DNA of 64,000 nucleotides from NCBI RefSeq assembly GCF_001456155.1, contig NZ_CP013293.1, positions 2,170,001 through 2,234,000 of the forward strand, written 5' to 3'. The translations under genes were made by a program, and so were the position numbers. Shown in pieces: positions 53,942-61,377 of this stretch (the first letter of the stretch is position 1; the number at the start of each line of letters is the position of its first letter). The notes beneath the pieces were generated by a model. That model was given only the letters and a program-made list of their open reading frames with translations. It searched no databases and was not told the origin of the DNA. Source of the DNA: Chryseobacterium sp. IHB B 17019. GTDB taxonomy: Bacteria; Bacteroidota; Bacteroidia; Flavobacteriales; Weeksellaceae.

Positions 53942-54439
53942 ATGTTTTATAAAACCACCATATTGAGTTTGGGCTTTTTATCCTTAATAAATTGCAATGC
54001 GCAAAAAGAACCAAAAACTTCCGAAAAAGCCTGGACTGCAACTGAAATTAAACAAACACCACCCATGAAAGGTGAAAATGTCATCTACCTCAATGAAGGC
54101 GAAAATAAATTCCTGAAAGAATACCAAATGAATGTGACTTTCAAAGGAATTTCTGAAGACAGCCGTTGTCCAAAAGGCGTTAACTGCATTTGGGCAGGAG
54201 TTGCCGTTGCACAAGTAGAAGTAATGGGTGTTGCAACCCGACCAATGACCTTAACTCTCGCAAGCCTTGATAATAAAGGCAGAAACTACAACAAATCTGC
54301 GGATTTCAACGGTTTTACAATTTCCCTGGCTGAAGTCAATCCTTATCCTGGAGATGGAGAAAGTGCAAAAGGTTTGAACGGGAAATATAAAATTGGTATT
54401 GTCATCAAAAAAGCGGGAGAAAATTCTACCACGAAATAG
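53942..54439 (+). CDS. Secreted lipoprotein, unknown function
   Basis: From ATG at 53942 (MFYKTTILSLGFLSLINCNA) the protein has 165 residues with lipobox LINC (Cys near residue 18). An upstream in-frame ATG at 53909 overlaps DUF456 and would bury the signal peptide, so I reject it. The mature protein has VIYLNEGENKFLKEYQMNVTFKGI, then DSRCPKGVNCIWAGVAVAQVEV. This C-P-x-G-V-x-C-x-W-x-G motif (residues ~74-84) is also found in small extracellular proteins of many Bacteroidota and may bind metal or form a disulfide. It overlaps the end of ung by 14 bases. Confidence 0.75.
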   Translation: MFYKTTILSLGFLSLINCNAQKEPKTSEKAWTATEIKQTPPMKGENVIYLNEGENKFLKEYQMNVTFKGISEDSRCPKGVNCIWAGVAVAQVEVMGVATRPMTLTLASLDNKGRNYNKSADFNGFTISLAEVNPYPGDGESAKGLNGKYKIGIVIKKAGENSTTK

Positions 54440-55067
54440 GCTTTTTCCCTTTTGAAACCAAGTATTCATTAATTTTTGAAAAAGGTTTGCTCCCGAAAAA
54501 ACCTCTGTGAACAGAAAACGGAGACGGGTGGGCAGACTTTAAAATAAAATGTTTAGTCGGATCAATGAGTTCAGCTTTTTTTTGTGCAAAAGCTCCCCAC
54601 AATACGAAAACTACATTTTCTTTTTTATCTGAAATTTCTTTAATAATAAAATCCGTAAACTTTTCCCAACCTAAATCTTTGTGGGAATTGGGAGAATGGG
54701 CACGAACGGTTAAAGTTGCATTCAACAACAGAACGCCTTGTTTTCCCCAATCATCCAGTTCTTTTGAAGTTCGTTCTACTCCGATATCATTTTTAAGCTC
54801 AATAAAAATATTTTTAAGCGACGGTGGTGCAGTAACCTGTTCGGAAACTGAGAAACACAATCCATTTGCCTGAAAATCATTATGATAAGGATCCTGTCCG
54901 ATAATCACCACCTCCACATCTTCAAAGGGCGTAATTTCCAATGCCCTGAAAATCTGGTTTTTGGGTGGAAAAACTTTTGTCGTGGCATATTCCTGCTTTA
55001 CTTTTTCCCAAAGGTTTTTAAAGTATTCTGTTTTTTTAATGGGGGCTAAAATTTCTGTCCAGGTCAT
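54426..55067 (-). CDS. ung: Uracil-DNA glycosylase (family 1)
   Basis: A 213-residue repair enzyme that removes uracil from DNA. The catalytic water-activating loop GQDPYHNDFQANGLCFSV (Asp near residue 61) and the C-terminal Leu loop with catalytic His (SAHPSPFSVHRGFFGSKPFSK) are both intact. KQGVLLLNATLTVRAHSPNSH and FVLWGAFAQKKAELID are further family-1 motifs. Single gene. Confidence 0.97.
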   Translation of the reverse strand: MTWTEILAPIKKTEYFKNLWEKVKQEYATTKVFPPKNQIFRALEITPFEDVEVVIIGQDPYHNDFQANGLCFSVSEQVTAPPSLKNIFIELKNDIGVERTSKELDDWGKQGVLLLNATLTVRAHSPNSHKDLGWEKFTDFIIKEISDKKENVVFVLWGAFAQKKAELIDPTKHFILKSAHPSPFSVHRGFFGSKPFSKINEYLVSKGKKPISW

Positions 55068-55141
55068 AAAATTTCAATTTAAAAATTTGAGAATGTGATA
55101 ATTTGAAAATTGCAATTCAAATACCATTCTTATTTAATTTT

Positions 55142-55651
55142 TTATTTCTTCAAGCTAAAAACCAAATTCTCCGGAAAACCCTCATCCTCTCTCCCATCTT
55201 CCAAAACAAATTCATGCTTCAAAAGAAGATTTTTTGAGTTTTCATTGAACTTATTGGTCATTGCGACAATTTCCTGCAAATGTAAATCATTAAAACCAAA
55301 ATTTAAAACCGCAGATAATGCTTCTGACATCATTCCTTTTCTGTGGTAGTCGGGCAATAATTCATAGCCGACTTCCGCAACTTTTCGATCTTCGGAAAAA
55401 TTCCAAAGACAAATGGTTCCGATAAGATTCGGTTGATCTTTTAAAGAAATTCCCCAATAAAATGTTTGATTATTTCGAGTGTTCTCTTTAATGGTTAAAA
55501 TAAATTGAAGTGCATCATAATTATTTTTCGGAGAATTTCTCTGAACGAATTGATTGATTATTTCGTTACTTCGAATTTTCAGAATATCTTCAACATTGCT
55601 TTCGCCGATTTCTTTTAATTGTAGTCTTTCAGTTTCTAGTTTCATATTCAA
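55142..55651 (-). CDS. GNAT-family N-acetyltransferase (RimJ/RimL-type)
   Basis: A 169-residue acetyltransferase. It starts LETERLQLKEIGESNVEDILKI, the classical opening of the ribosomal-protein/small-molecule acetyltransferase group. GTICLWNFSEDRKVAEVGYELLPDYHRKGMMSEAL carries the motif A acetyl-CoA loop (Y-H-R-K-G-M), followed by the IVAMTNKFNENSKNLLLKHEF motif B. Substrate not known. Confidence 0.9.
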   Translation of the reverse strand: MNMKLETERLQLKEIGESNVEDILKIRSNEIINQFVQRNSPKNNYDALQFILTIKENTRNNQTFYWGISLKDQPNLIGTICLWNFSEDRKVAEVGYELLPDYHRKGMMSEALSAVLNFGFNDLHLQEIVAMTNKFNENSKNLLLKHEFVLEDGREDEGFPENLVFSLKK

Positions 55652-55677
55652 ATTTAGTAATTAAACTAATAAATTTC

Positions 55678-55947
55678 AACCACAAAAGACACAAAGATTT
55701 TCTTTAATACATTAGAAACTAAACAAAATAAAACTTTTTAAACTTTATTATTCTGATTTAAATTTTACCACACAGTTTGTCATCCCGTAGGGATCTGGGC
55801 TCGAATCTTTTCATGCTATTTCTAATACTATGCTTAGATCCCTACGGGATGACAAACTGTGTAGTAAAACTAATGTGTTCTTCTTTGTAGTAAAAGTTTA
55901 GCTTCAAATAACTAATGTGTTAAAAAATTTTTATGTCTTTTGCGGTT
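55678..55947. repeat. Nested composite inverted repeat (MITE-like)
   Basis: An inner perfect inverted repeat of 27 bases has arms at 55770-55796 (beginning ACACAGTTTGTCATCCCG) and 55836-55862, with a 39-base loop. Matching GTAAAA extends it after one mismatch. An outer imperfect inverted repeat of about 36 bases surrounds it: left arm 55678-55715 (AACCACAAAAGACACAAAG...), right arm 55912-55947 (...TTTTGCGGTT). No coding capacity. The inner arm words GTCATCCCGTAGGGATCT resemble a common Bacteroidota repeat; the nested arrangement is unusual. Confidence 0.8.
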
Positions 55948-55995
55948 AAATAATTTAAGCAAGTCATTTCCAAAATTAAAATGCACATTTTTCAC

Positions 55996-56003
55996 TAAAT
56001 TTG
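55996..56003 (+). promoter_or_regulatory. TAnnTTTG box four bases before mutS2
   Basis: TAAATTTG followed by CAGT and then the GTG start codon at 56008, the same spacing and same CAGT as before the FUSC gene. Confidence 0.5.
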
Positions 56004-56007
56004 CAGT

Positions 56008-58155
56008 GTGTATATAAATAAAGAAGATTTAAACGAATTAGAGTTTCCGCAATTGCTCGCGGAAATTGCTCCTTTTGCGTATTCTCCGAAAACGAGAGAT
56101 AAAATTCTTCAACTTCGTCCGATGGAAATTGACGAGGCCGAGCTTTCTTTGAAAAAAACTTCCGAATATTTGTCGAGTTTTGAAAGTTCAAATGCGATTC
56201 CGTTTGATGAATATGAGGATATTGAAAGTGAATTAAAATTAATGCTGATTGAAAATTACCGTCTTGAAAACAATGCTTTCATCAGAATAAAAACCATCAC
56301 GGAACAGATAGGAAAACTTCAGAAATTTTTCCCGACCATGCCTGAAACTTTCCCGAACTTAATGGCAGATGCGTCAGTTTTGGAGTTTAAAAAAGAGATT
56401 ATCGATAAGGTAGATAAAGTTTTCAACCGTTTTGGTGAAGTAAAAAGTGAGGCTTCCCCGATTTTAAAAACATTGAGAGCGGAAATTCAGGTTGCTAAAA
56501 AAGCAATTCAGGAAAACTTCAACCGCGTATTATTCAATTACGGGCAAAGCGACTTTTTGGATGACATTCGCGAAAGTATTATTGAAGATCAGAGAGTTTT
56601 AGCGGTAAAATCTGCGTATAAAAAAAGAGTTCCGGGAAGGGTCTTAGGACTTTCAAAAACAGGTTCTATTACTTACATCCAGCCGGATTCTGTGGTAAAG
56701 CATTATTTTAAGCTTCGTGAAAATCAAGAGGAAGAGAAAAAGGAAATTGACAAAATCCTGAGAAAACTGACAGCAGAATTAGCAGAATTCCAACCTCAGC
56801 TTTGGAGATACCAGGCGTATATTTTTGACCTTGATTTAACGAGAGCGAAAGCCAAATTTTCAGAATCAATCAACGGAGTTTTACCGAAAATCAACCGTCA
56901 TAAAACCCTAAGATTAAAAGATGCATTCCACCCTTTATTATTTTTAAGAAATAAAGCGGAAAATAAGACGATTTTCCCACAGACACTGGCTTTAACGGAG
57001 CACAACAGGATTATCTGTATTTCCGGGCCAAATGCAGGAGGAAAATCCATCACATTGAAAACCGTTGGATTGCTTCAACTGATGATTCAGAGCGGAATTC
57101 TGGTTCCGACTCATCCAAAATCCGAAATGTTTTTCTTTGATAAAATAATGACCGATATTGGTGATAATCAATCTATTGAAAACCATCTTTCAACATATTC
57201 ATCGAGGTTGAAAAAAATGTCCGGAATTATCCGTGAAGCAGATGCGAATACACTTTTGCTGATCGATGAATTTGGAACAGGTTCCGATCCTGAATTGGGC
57301 GGCGCTCTGGCAGAAAGTTTCCTTGAGTTTTTCTATGATAAAAAGAGTTTTGCGATTATTACAACCCATTACACCAACATTAAATTGGTTGTAGAACAGC
57401 TTCCAAATGCTGAAAATGCAGCAATGTTGTTTAATGAAGAAACGCTGGAACCGATGTACAAACTGGAAGTGGGACAAGCGGGAAGCTCATTTACTTTTGA
57501 GGTTGCTGAGAAGAATAAAATTCCAAGATTTATCATTCATTCCGCGAAGAAAAAAGTGGAACATGATATTGTGAATCTTGATAAAACAATTGTAAAGCTT
57601 CAGCAGGAGAAATTTGAGGTTGAAAAACTGAAATCCGATCTTGCGGAAAGAAAAGAATCCGTCGAAGACAAGCGCGATAACCTTCAAAAGCTGAACGATC
57701 AGCTTCAACAGAAATTATTCAATTTCCAGAAGCTATATGAGGAAGAACACCGTAGACTACAGTTCGGGAATAAGATTGAAGCTTTTATCGAAAGTTATAC
57801 GAAAGGGAAATCCAGGAAGGATGTGGTGAAGGATTTTGTGAAGCTTTTGGAGCAGGAAAAGTTCAGGAAAATTGGAGCTGATAAAGATGAAAGTAAGCGA
57901 CTTCAGGTTGTGAAAAGAAAAATCACGCAACAGTTGAAGAAGGAAGACGTCATCGAAAAAATTGCCGAAACCAACGAAAAACTGGAAGAAAAACGCAAAA
58001 CCGACCGCGCAGTCTGGATGAAAGTGGGACAACGGGTTCGTATAACGGGAAGTACGAGTGTTGGGACGATTGAGAAGATTTCGAGGAACAAGGTAATTGT
58101 GAATTATGGGACTTTCAAGACGACGATTGATGCAGATGAATTGGAGAGGATTTGA
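56008..58155 (+). CDS. mutS2: MutS2-family DNA-binding ATPase
   Basis: A 715-residue MutS2 with a GTG start (MYINKEDLNELEFPQLL). The N-terminal core/lever region is ~1-320. The ATPase domain has Walker A GPNAGGKS (residues 340-347), STYSSRLKKMSGIIREAD and Walker B TLLLIDEFGTGSDPELG, then TTHYTNIKL. A long coiled coil follows (KTIVKLQQEKFEVEKLKSDL to about 640). The chain ends with a KOW-like module (KVGQRVRITGSTSVGTIEKI) and then stops, so the C-terminal Smr endonuclease domain of typical ~780-residue MutS2 is missing. MutS2 acts on branched DNA and on collided ribosomes. Confidence 0.92.
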   Translation: MYINKEDLNELEFPQLLAEIAPFAYSPKTRDKILQLRPMEIDEAELSLKKTSEYLSSFESSNAIPFDEYEDIESELKLMLIENYRLENNAFIRIKTITEQIGKLQKFFPTMPETFPNLMADASVLEFKKEIIDKVDKVFNRFGEVKSEASPILKTLRAEIQVAKKAIQENFNRVLFNYGQSDFLDDIRESIIEDQRVLAVKSAYKKRVPGRVLGLSKTGSITYIQPDSVVKHYFKLRENQEEEKKEIDKILRKLTAELAEFQPQLWRYQAYIFDLDLTRAKAKFSESINGVLPKINRHKTLRLKDAFHPLLFLRNKAENKTIFPQTLALTEHNRIICISGPNAGGKSITLKTVGLLQLMIQSGILVPTHPKSEMFFFDKIMTDIGDNQSIENHLSTYSSRLKKMSGIIREADANTLLLIDEFGTGSDPELGGALAESFLEFFYDKKSFAIITTHYTNIKLVVEQLPNAENAAMLFNEETLEPMYKLEVGQAGSSFTFEVAEKNKIPRFIIHSAKKKVEHDIVNLDKTIVKLQQEKFEVEKLKSDLAERKESVEDKRDNLQKLNDQLQQKLFNFQKLYEEEHRRLQFGNKIEAFIESYTKGKSRKDVVKDFVKLLEQEKFRKIGADKDESKRLQVVKRKITQQLKKEDVIEKIAETNEKLEEKRKTDRAVWMKVGQRVRITGSTSVGTIEKISRNKVIVNYGTFKTTIDADELERI

Positions 58156-58207
58156 TTTAAAAGCTTGAACCTATTAGGTTTGGAAATAGCAAATTAGTTA
58201 TTAAAAT

Positions 58208-58234
58208 AAAAGAGTGTCGTTGAGGCACTCTTTT
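58208..58234 (+). terminator. Terminator of mutS2
   Basis: A 9-bp stem AAAAGAGTG / CACTCTTTT followed by ATTTTATTT. Confidence 0.75.
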
Positions 58235-58242
58235 ATTTTATT

Positions 58243-58250
58243 TAAATTTG
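58243..58250 (+). promoter_or_regulatory. TAnnTTTG box four bases before the small ABC operon
   Basis: TAAATTTG, then AATT, then ATG at 58255. It follows the mutS2 terminator directly. Confidence 0.5.
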
Positions 58251-58254
58251 AATT

Positions 58255-58533
58255 ATGATCAAAAGTTTCAAAATATTGTGGATTTTTTATTTTAAAATAC
58301 TAATTCCTGCTGTTTTATTTTCTTTGTTAATTGCTTTTCAGACGGGTTTTAACGTCGATAATTTTGGATTAGGTTTTTTATTACTATTTCCTCTTTTCCA
58401 TTATTTTATTTACGAATTGAGATTAAAAAACGAATATTATTTTTATGCGAATTTTGGGTTTTCCAGGCTCTTTCTTTGGATTTTGACGTTATCTTTAAGT
58501 TTGATTATAAATATCATGACCAAGTTTTTATGA
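58255..58533 (+). CDS. Small membrane protein paired with an ABC ATPase
   Basis: A 92-residue protein with three predicted membrane segments (about 8-27, 33-52 and 68-88). It is translationally coupled by a 4-base ATGA overlap to an ABC ATPase. I do not recognise a family. Because the ATPase has no other membrane partner nearby, this could be an unusually small permease subunit or an accessory protein. Confidence 0.7.
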   Translation: MIKSFKILWIFYFKILIPAVLFSLLIAFQTGFNVDNFGLGFLLLFPLFHYFIYELRLKNEYYFYANFGFSRLFLWILTLSLSLIINIMTKFL

Positions 58534-59192
58534 GTAAATTACATATTGACAGTGTTACGAAATCTTATGGTTCAAAGAAAATTTTGCAGGATATTTATTT
58601 AAGCTGTGAAACAGGAAAAGTTGTTGGATTACTGGGGAGGAATGGAACAGGAAAATCGACTCTTTTAAAAATTATTTTCGGAACAGAAAAAGGCGATACA
58701 CAATTCATTAAAGTTGATGATACAATTTTTCAAAACCAGATGGACAGAAAAGGGAAAATTTCCTATTTGTCTCAGAATTTTTTTCTTCCAAAAGGCATTA
58801 AGATTAAAAATTTAATTCCGCTTTTTTGTGATAAGGAAAATGCTGATCGAGTTTTTGAATTAGATTTAATTAAACCATTCCTTCATAAAAGTTCAAGAAA
58901 TCTTTCCGGTGGTGAAAAGAAAATCGTTGAAATTTTATTGATCATTTATTCAGATGCTAAATTTATTTTACTGGATGAACCGTTTAACAGTCTTTCTCCT
59001 AAAATGACAACCGAAGTACAGAAAATAATTAAGCAACAATCAAAATATAAAGGAATTATGATTTCCGACCATCGTTACCAGGAAGTTATGGATATTTCAG
59101 ACGAAATTTATTTGCTTTCCGATACTTATTTAAAACAAATCAAAGATTTTAAAGAATTGCAACAGTATAATTATCTGCCGAAAAGCATTTAA
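58530..59192 (+). CDS. ABC transporter ATP-binding protein
   Basis: From ATG at 58530 (MSKLHIDSVTKSYGSKKILQ) the protein has 220 residues. A frame 18 codons longer overlaps the previous gene and is rejected. Walker A GRNGTGKS, signature NLSGGEKK, Walker B AKFILLDEPF and the switch His in MISDHRYQ are complete, so it is an active ATPase. It is coupled to the 92-residue membrane protein. Substrate unknown. Confidence 0.88.
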   Translation: MSKLHIDSVTKSYGSKKILQDIYLSCETGKVVGLLGRNGTGKSTLLKIIFGTEKGDTQFIKVDDTIFQNQMDRKGKISYLSQNFFLPKGIKIKNLIPLFCDKENADRVFELDLIKPFLHKSSRNLSGGEKKIVEILLIIYSDAKFILLDEPFNSLSPKMTTEVQKIIKQQSKYKGIMISDHRYQEVMDISDEIYLLSDTYLKQIKDFKELQQYNYLPKSI

Positions 59193-59196
59193 TTTA

Positions 59197-59204
59197 TATA
59201 TTTG
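59197..59204 (+). promoter_or_regulatory. Promoter -7 box of the following secreted-protein gene
   Basis: TATATTTG lies directly after the ABC ATPase stop codon and 18 bases before ATG 59223. Confidence 0.45.
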
Positions 59205-59222
59205 AACTGTCAAAAAAATTTC

Positions 59223-60023
59223 ATGATGATTTCCGTAAACAAAGCATTTTATTTATCAGTTTTCATTCTTTTTTCTATGGCTTTTGCGAAGGGGCAGAAT
59301 AAAGTTCCTTTCGGTGTTGTAAAGGCAGAAGAAGGCTATGCAATGGTTCGTGTACACAAAGAAGATTACCGAAAAATCATTGATAAAATCCGTATGAAAA
59401 CGGGGGATGTTTTTGTTTATGTAAAACCTGCTCCGGGAGAAACGGAATGGATATGGATCAAATATCCTGAAAAAGACGATACGGAAAAACCTTTCGTGAG
59501 ATACGACAGCATTACAAAAGAAGGAATGGTGAATAAAAACCGTGTGGTTTTTGTGGATCAGCTTCCCCATTTTACGCCTTCAAAATCCAAGAACGGAAAG
59601 TCATTAATTTTCACGGATGATACCAATCCGAAAATCCCAGGAAACCAGAGGACCAAAGTGATCATCGATGTTTATCCTTCTTATGCAAAAATTAAAAAAC
59701 AGGAAAAAGATGCCGATGGAAACATCACTAAACTGGATAAAATAAAACCTTGGGGAATCGGTAAAGAGCTTCCTGAAGACTTAACCGAAATTAAATCCGT
59801 AAGAGTGCAGCAACCGGGAAGAGGTTCTGTTTTTGTAAGAGATGCGATTAAAAATATGTTCCAGCCAACGATGAATTTCGATAATGTTGGGGTTACAGCC
59901 ATCGATAATGATCATATTTTTCTATACATGATCAACGGATACGGAGAAAACCGATATACCACCATTTGGACTATCAAACAGGGGAAAGTGGAAAGCCAAA
60001 TCATTTTTAAAAATCCGGAATAA
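59223..60023 (+). CDS. Secreted hypothetical protein
   Basis: About 266 residues from ATG 59223 (ATG 59226 is equally possible). A TTG 21 bases upstream is excluded because it overlaps the promoter box. A signal peptide covers about residues 1-25 (FILFSMAFAKGQ). The mature protein is rich in Lys and beta-strands: FGVVKAEEGYAMVRVHKEDYRKI, PGETEWIWIKYPEKDD, FVRYDSITKEGMV, and FLYMINGYGENRYTTIWTI. I do not recognise a domain. Confidence 0.72.
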   Translation: MMISVNKAFYLSVFILFSMAFAKGQNKVPFGVVKAEEGYAMVRVHKEDYRKIIDKIRMKTGDVFVYVKPAPGETEWIWIKYPEKDDTEKPFVRYDSITKEGMVNKNRVVFVDQLPHFTPSKSKNGKSLIFTDDTNPKIPGNQRTKVIIDVYPSYAKIKKQEKDADGNITKLDKIKPWGIGKELPEDLTEIKSVRVQQPGRGSVFVRDAIKNMFQPTMNFDNVGVTAIDNDHIFLYMINGYGENRYTTIWTIKQGKVESQIIFKNPE

Positions 60024-60097
60024 TTCACCAAATAATCACTATTTTTACACCCGAAAAGTTATTTCTTTTGGCTTATAGCCTCTTGCCTATAGCTTTT

Positions 60098-60250
60098 GGA
60101 AACTGGTTTTGCTTAGCCGCAAATTAAAAGGGAATCGTGTGAAAATCACGAACTGTCGCGCAACTGTAAGTAACCGAAGTCTTTATTAAAAATCCACTGT
60201 GCAAGGCATGGGAAGGAAATAAGATGTTACAAGTCAGGAGACCTGCCTTT
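60098..60250 (+). ncRNA. Cobalamin (adenosylcobalamin) riboswitch
   Basis: The conserved elements are in order. AAAAGGGAATC is at 60126-60136, CGTG...CACG hairpin next, CGCGCAACTGTAAGTAACC at about 60157-60175, GCAAGGCATGGGAAGG near 60201, and the B12 box AAGTCAGGAGACCTGCC at 60231-60247. These are the hallmarks of the class I cobalamin riboswitch. It normally controls B12 uptake (btuB) or B12 synthesis genes. Here the next gene on the same strand, 120 bases on, is an acyl-CoA thioesterase. Confidence 0.93.
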
Positions 60251-60371
60251 TTCTTTATACAAAAACTTTCGCGATTTGAAGTTTATTGATCTAATGGATG
60301 CTCAGAGATTCTGTCTCTGTTATCTTCTGTTGTTTTAATAGGTTTCATTTCGTTTTAATTAATAATGAAAT
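60251..60371 (+). promoter_or_regulatory. Region between riboswitch and thioesterase; possible expression platform
   Basis: A hairpin CAGAGA-TTCTG-TCTCTG lies at 60303-60319, followed by a T-rich tail (TTATCTTCTGTTGTTTT). An open frame ATG 60294 to TAA 60338 encodes 14 residues (MDAQRFCLCYLLLF) and includes this hairpin. It may be an expression platform, or the remnant of a lost gene start. No other feature. Confidence 0.4.
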
Positions 60372-60755
60372 ATGACTACAGAAGAAAGAATTGAAGCATC
60401 GGAAACCAGAATTTTTAAAGCCGTTTTCCCCAACACAACCAATCATTACGACACCCTTTTTGGAGGTACAGCCATGCAGCTGATGGATGAAGTGGCCTTT
60501 ATTGCAGCCACAAGATTTGCAAGAAAACGCGTGGTAACCGTAAACAGCGATAAGATTGATTTTAAAAAGCCTATTCCTGCCGGAACGATTGTTGAATTAA
60601 TCGGAAGGGTTGTTCATGTGGGAACCACGAGTATGAAAGTGAATGTGGAAATCTACACCGAACAGATGTATTCCTATGAAAGGGAAAGAGCTATTGTCGG
60701 GGATTTTACTTTTGTGGCGATCGATGAGTTTAAGAAGCCGATTTCGATATTATAA
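60372..60755 (+). CDS. Acyl-CoA thioesterase (hotdog fold, YciA-like)
   Basis: A 127-residue hotdog-fold thioesterase. VFPNTTNHYDTLFGGTAMQLMDEVAFIAATRFA contains the catalytic N-H-Y-D-T-L-F-G-G and the central helix with D, followed by VVTVNSDKIDFKKPIPAGTIVELIGRVVHVGTTSMKVNVEIY. This is the YciA/BACH type, which hydrolyses a broad range of acyl-CoAs. Single-domain length is normal. Its only upstream regulatory feature is the cobalamin riboswitch, whose relevance is uncertain. Confidence 0.92.
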   Translation: MTTEERIEASETRIFKAVFPNTTNHYDTLFGGTAMQLMDEVAFIAATRFARKRVVTVNSDKIDFKKPIPAGTIVELIGRVVHVGTTSMKVNVEIYTEQMYSYERERAIVGDFTFVAIDEFKKPISIL

Positions 60756-60788
60756 AAGGTTTCGGCGGCCTTCGGCCGCCGAAACCTT
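60756..60788. terminator. Strong GC-rich bidirectional terminator
   Basis: A perfect 15-base stem (AAGGTTTCGGCGGCC and its complement) closed by a TTC/UUCG-type loop. The minus strand continues TTTTATAAT, so it serves mainly the HD-domain gene whose stop overlaps it, and also the thioesterase. Confidence 0.85.
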
Positions 60789-61377
60789 ATTTCAAAACTT
60801 TTTCAGTTTCCAAATTTTTAAGCATTAAAAAATGAAAAGCCTCTCCCATTTCATCTGACGCTCTGGTGATCGCATTTTCAAGCATTCCTCTTACCTGCTT
60901 TTCCGTAACGCCGGCTTCCGTCCAGCTTTTTCCTGAGGTGTGGGAGTTTAGAATGAAAGGCATAATCCTGTCGATGGCGCAGGCAAAAATGGCATCGGGA
61001 GTTTGCTCTTCTTCAAATTCCAGCCAGAGATTGAAGAATTCTGAACGTAAAGGTTCGTCCAAAATTCCAAAGATATTTTGAGCAGATTGTTTTTCTCTTT
61101 CAAACTTTCCAACCATTGCAGCTTCATCAAACAAAAACGTATCGCCCGCTTCAATCTCAACAAGATCGTGAATGGAAAGCATCCTGATAACTCTTAATAA
61201 ATCAATATCTGCCCTATTTTTCGCATAAGGAAAAAGAATTTGAGCTAAAATAATAATCTGCCATGAGTGTTCGGCCGTGTTTTCCCTCCTGGAATCATCT
61301 GCATTGTAGTTCCTTCTCTGTACGTTTTTCAGCGCATCTACTGCAAGGATAAAATCAATCTCTTTTTGTATTTTCAT
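60787..61377 (-). CDS. HD-domain nucleotide phosphohydrolase-like protein
   Basis: A 196-residue HD protein. RRENTAEHSWQIIILAQILFP holds the first metal His (residue ~37), SIHDLVEIEAGDTF the HD pair (near 69-70), and ACAIDRIMPFILNSHTSGK the last Asp. This pattern (H...HD...D with ExxxHD-ExxxGD) is that of the YfbR/HDDC2 family, 5'-deoxynucleotidases. It is translationally coupled by a 1-base overlap to the secreted protein gene upstream, an odd pairing. Confidence 0.88.
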   Translation of the reverse strand: MKIQKEIDFILAVDALKNVQRRNYNADDSRRENTAEHSWQIIILAQILFPYAKNRADIDLLRVIRMLSIHDLVEIEAGDTFLFDEAAMVGKFEREKQSAQNIFGILDEPLRSEFFNLWLEFEEEQTPDAIFACAIDRIMPFILNSHTSGKSWTEAGVTEKQVRGMLENAITRASDEMGEAFHFLMLKNLETEKVLK

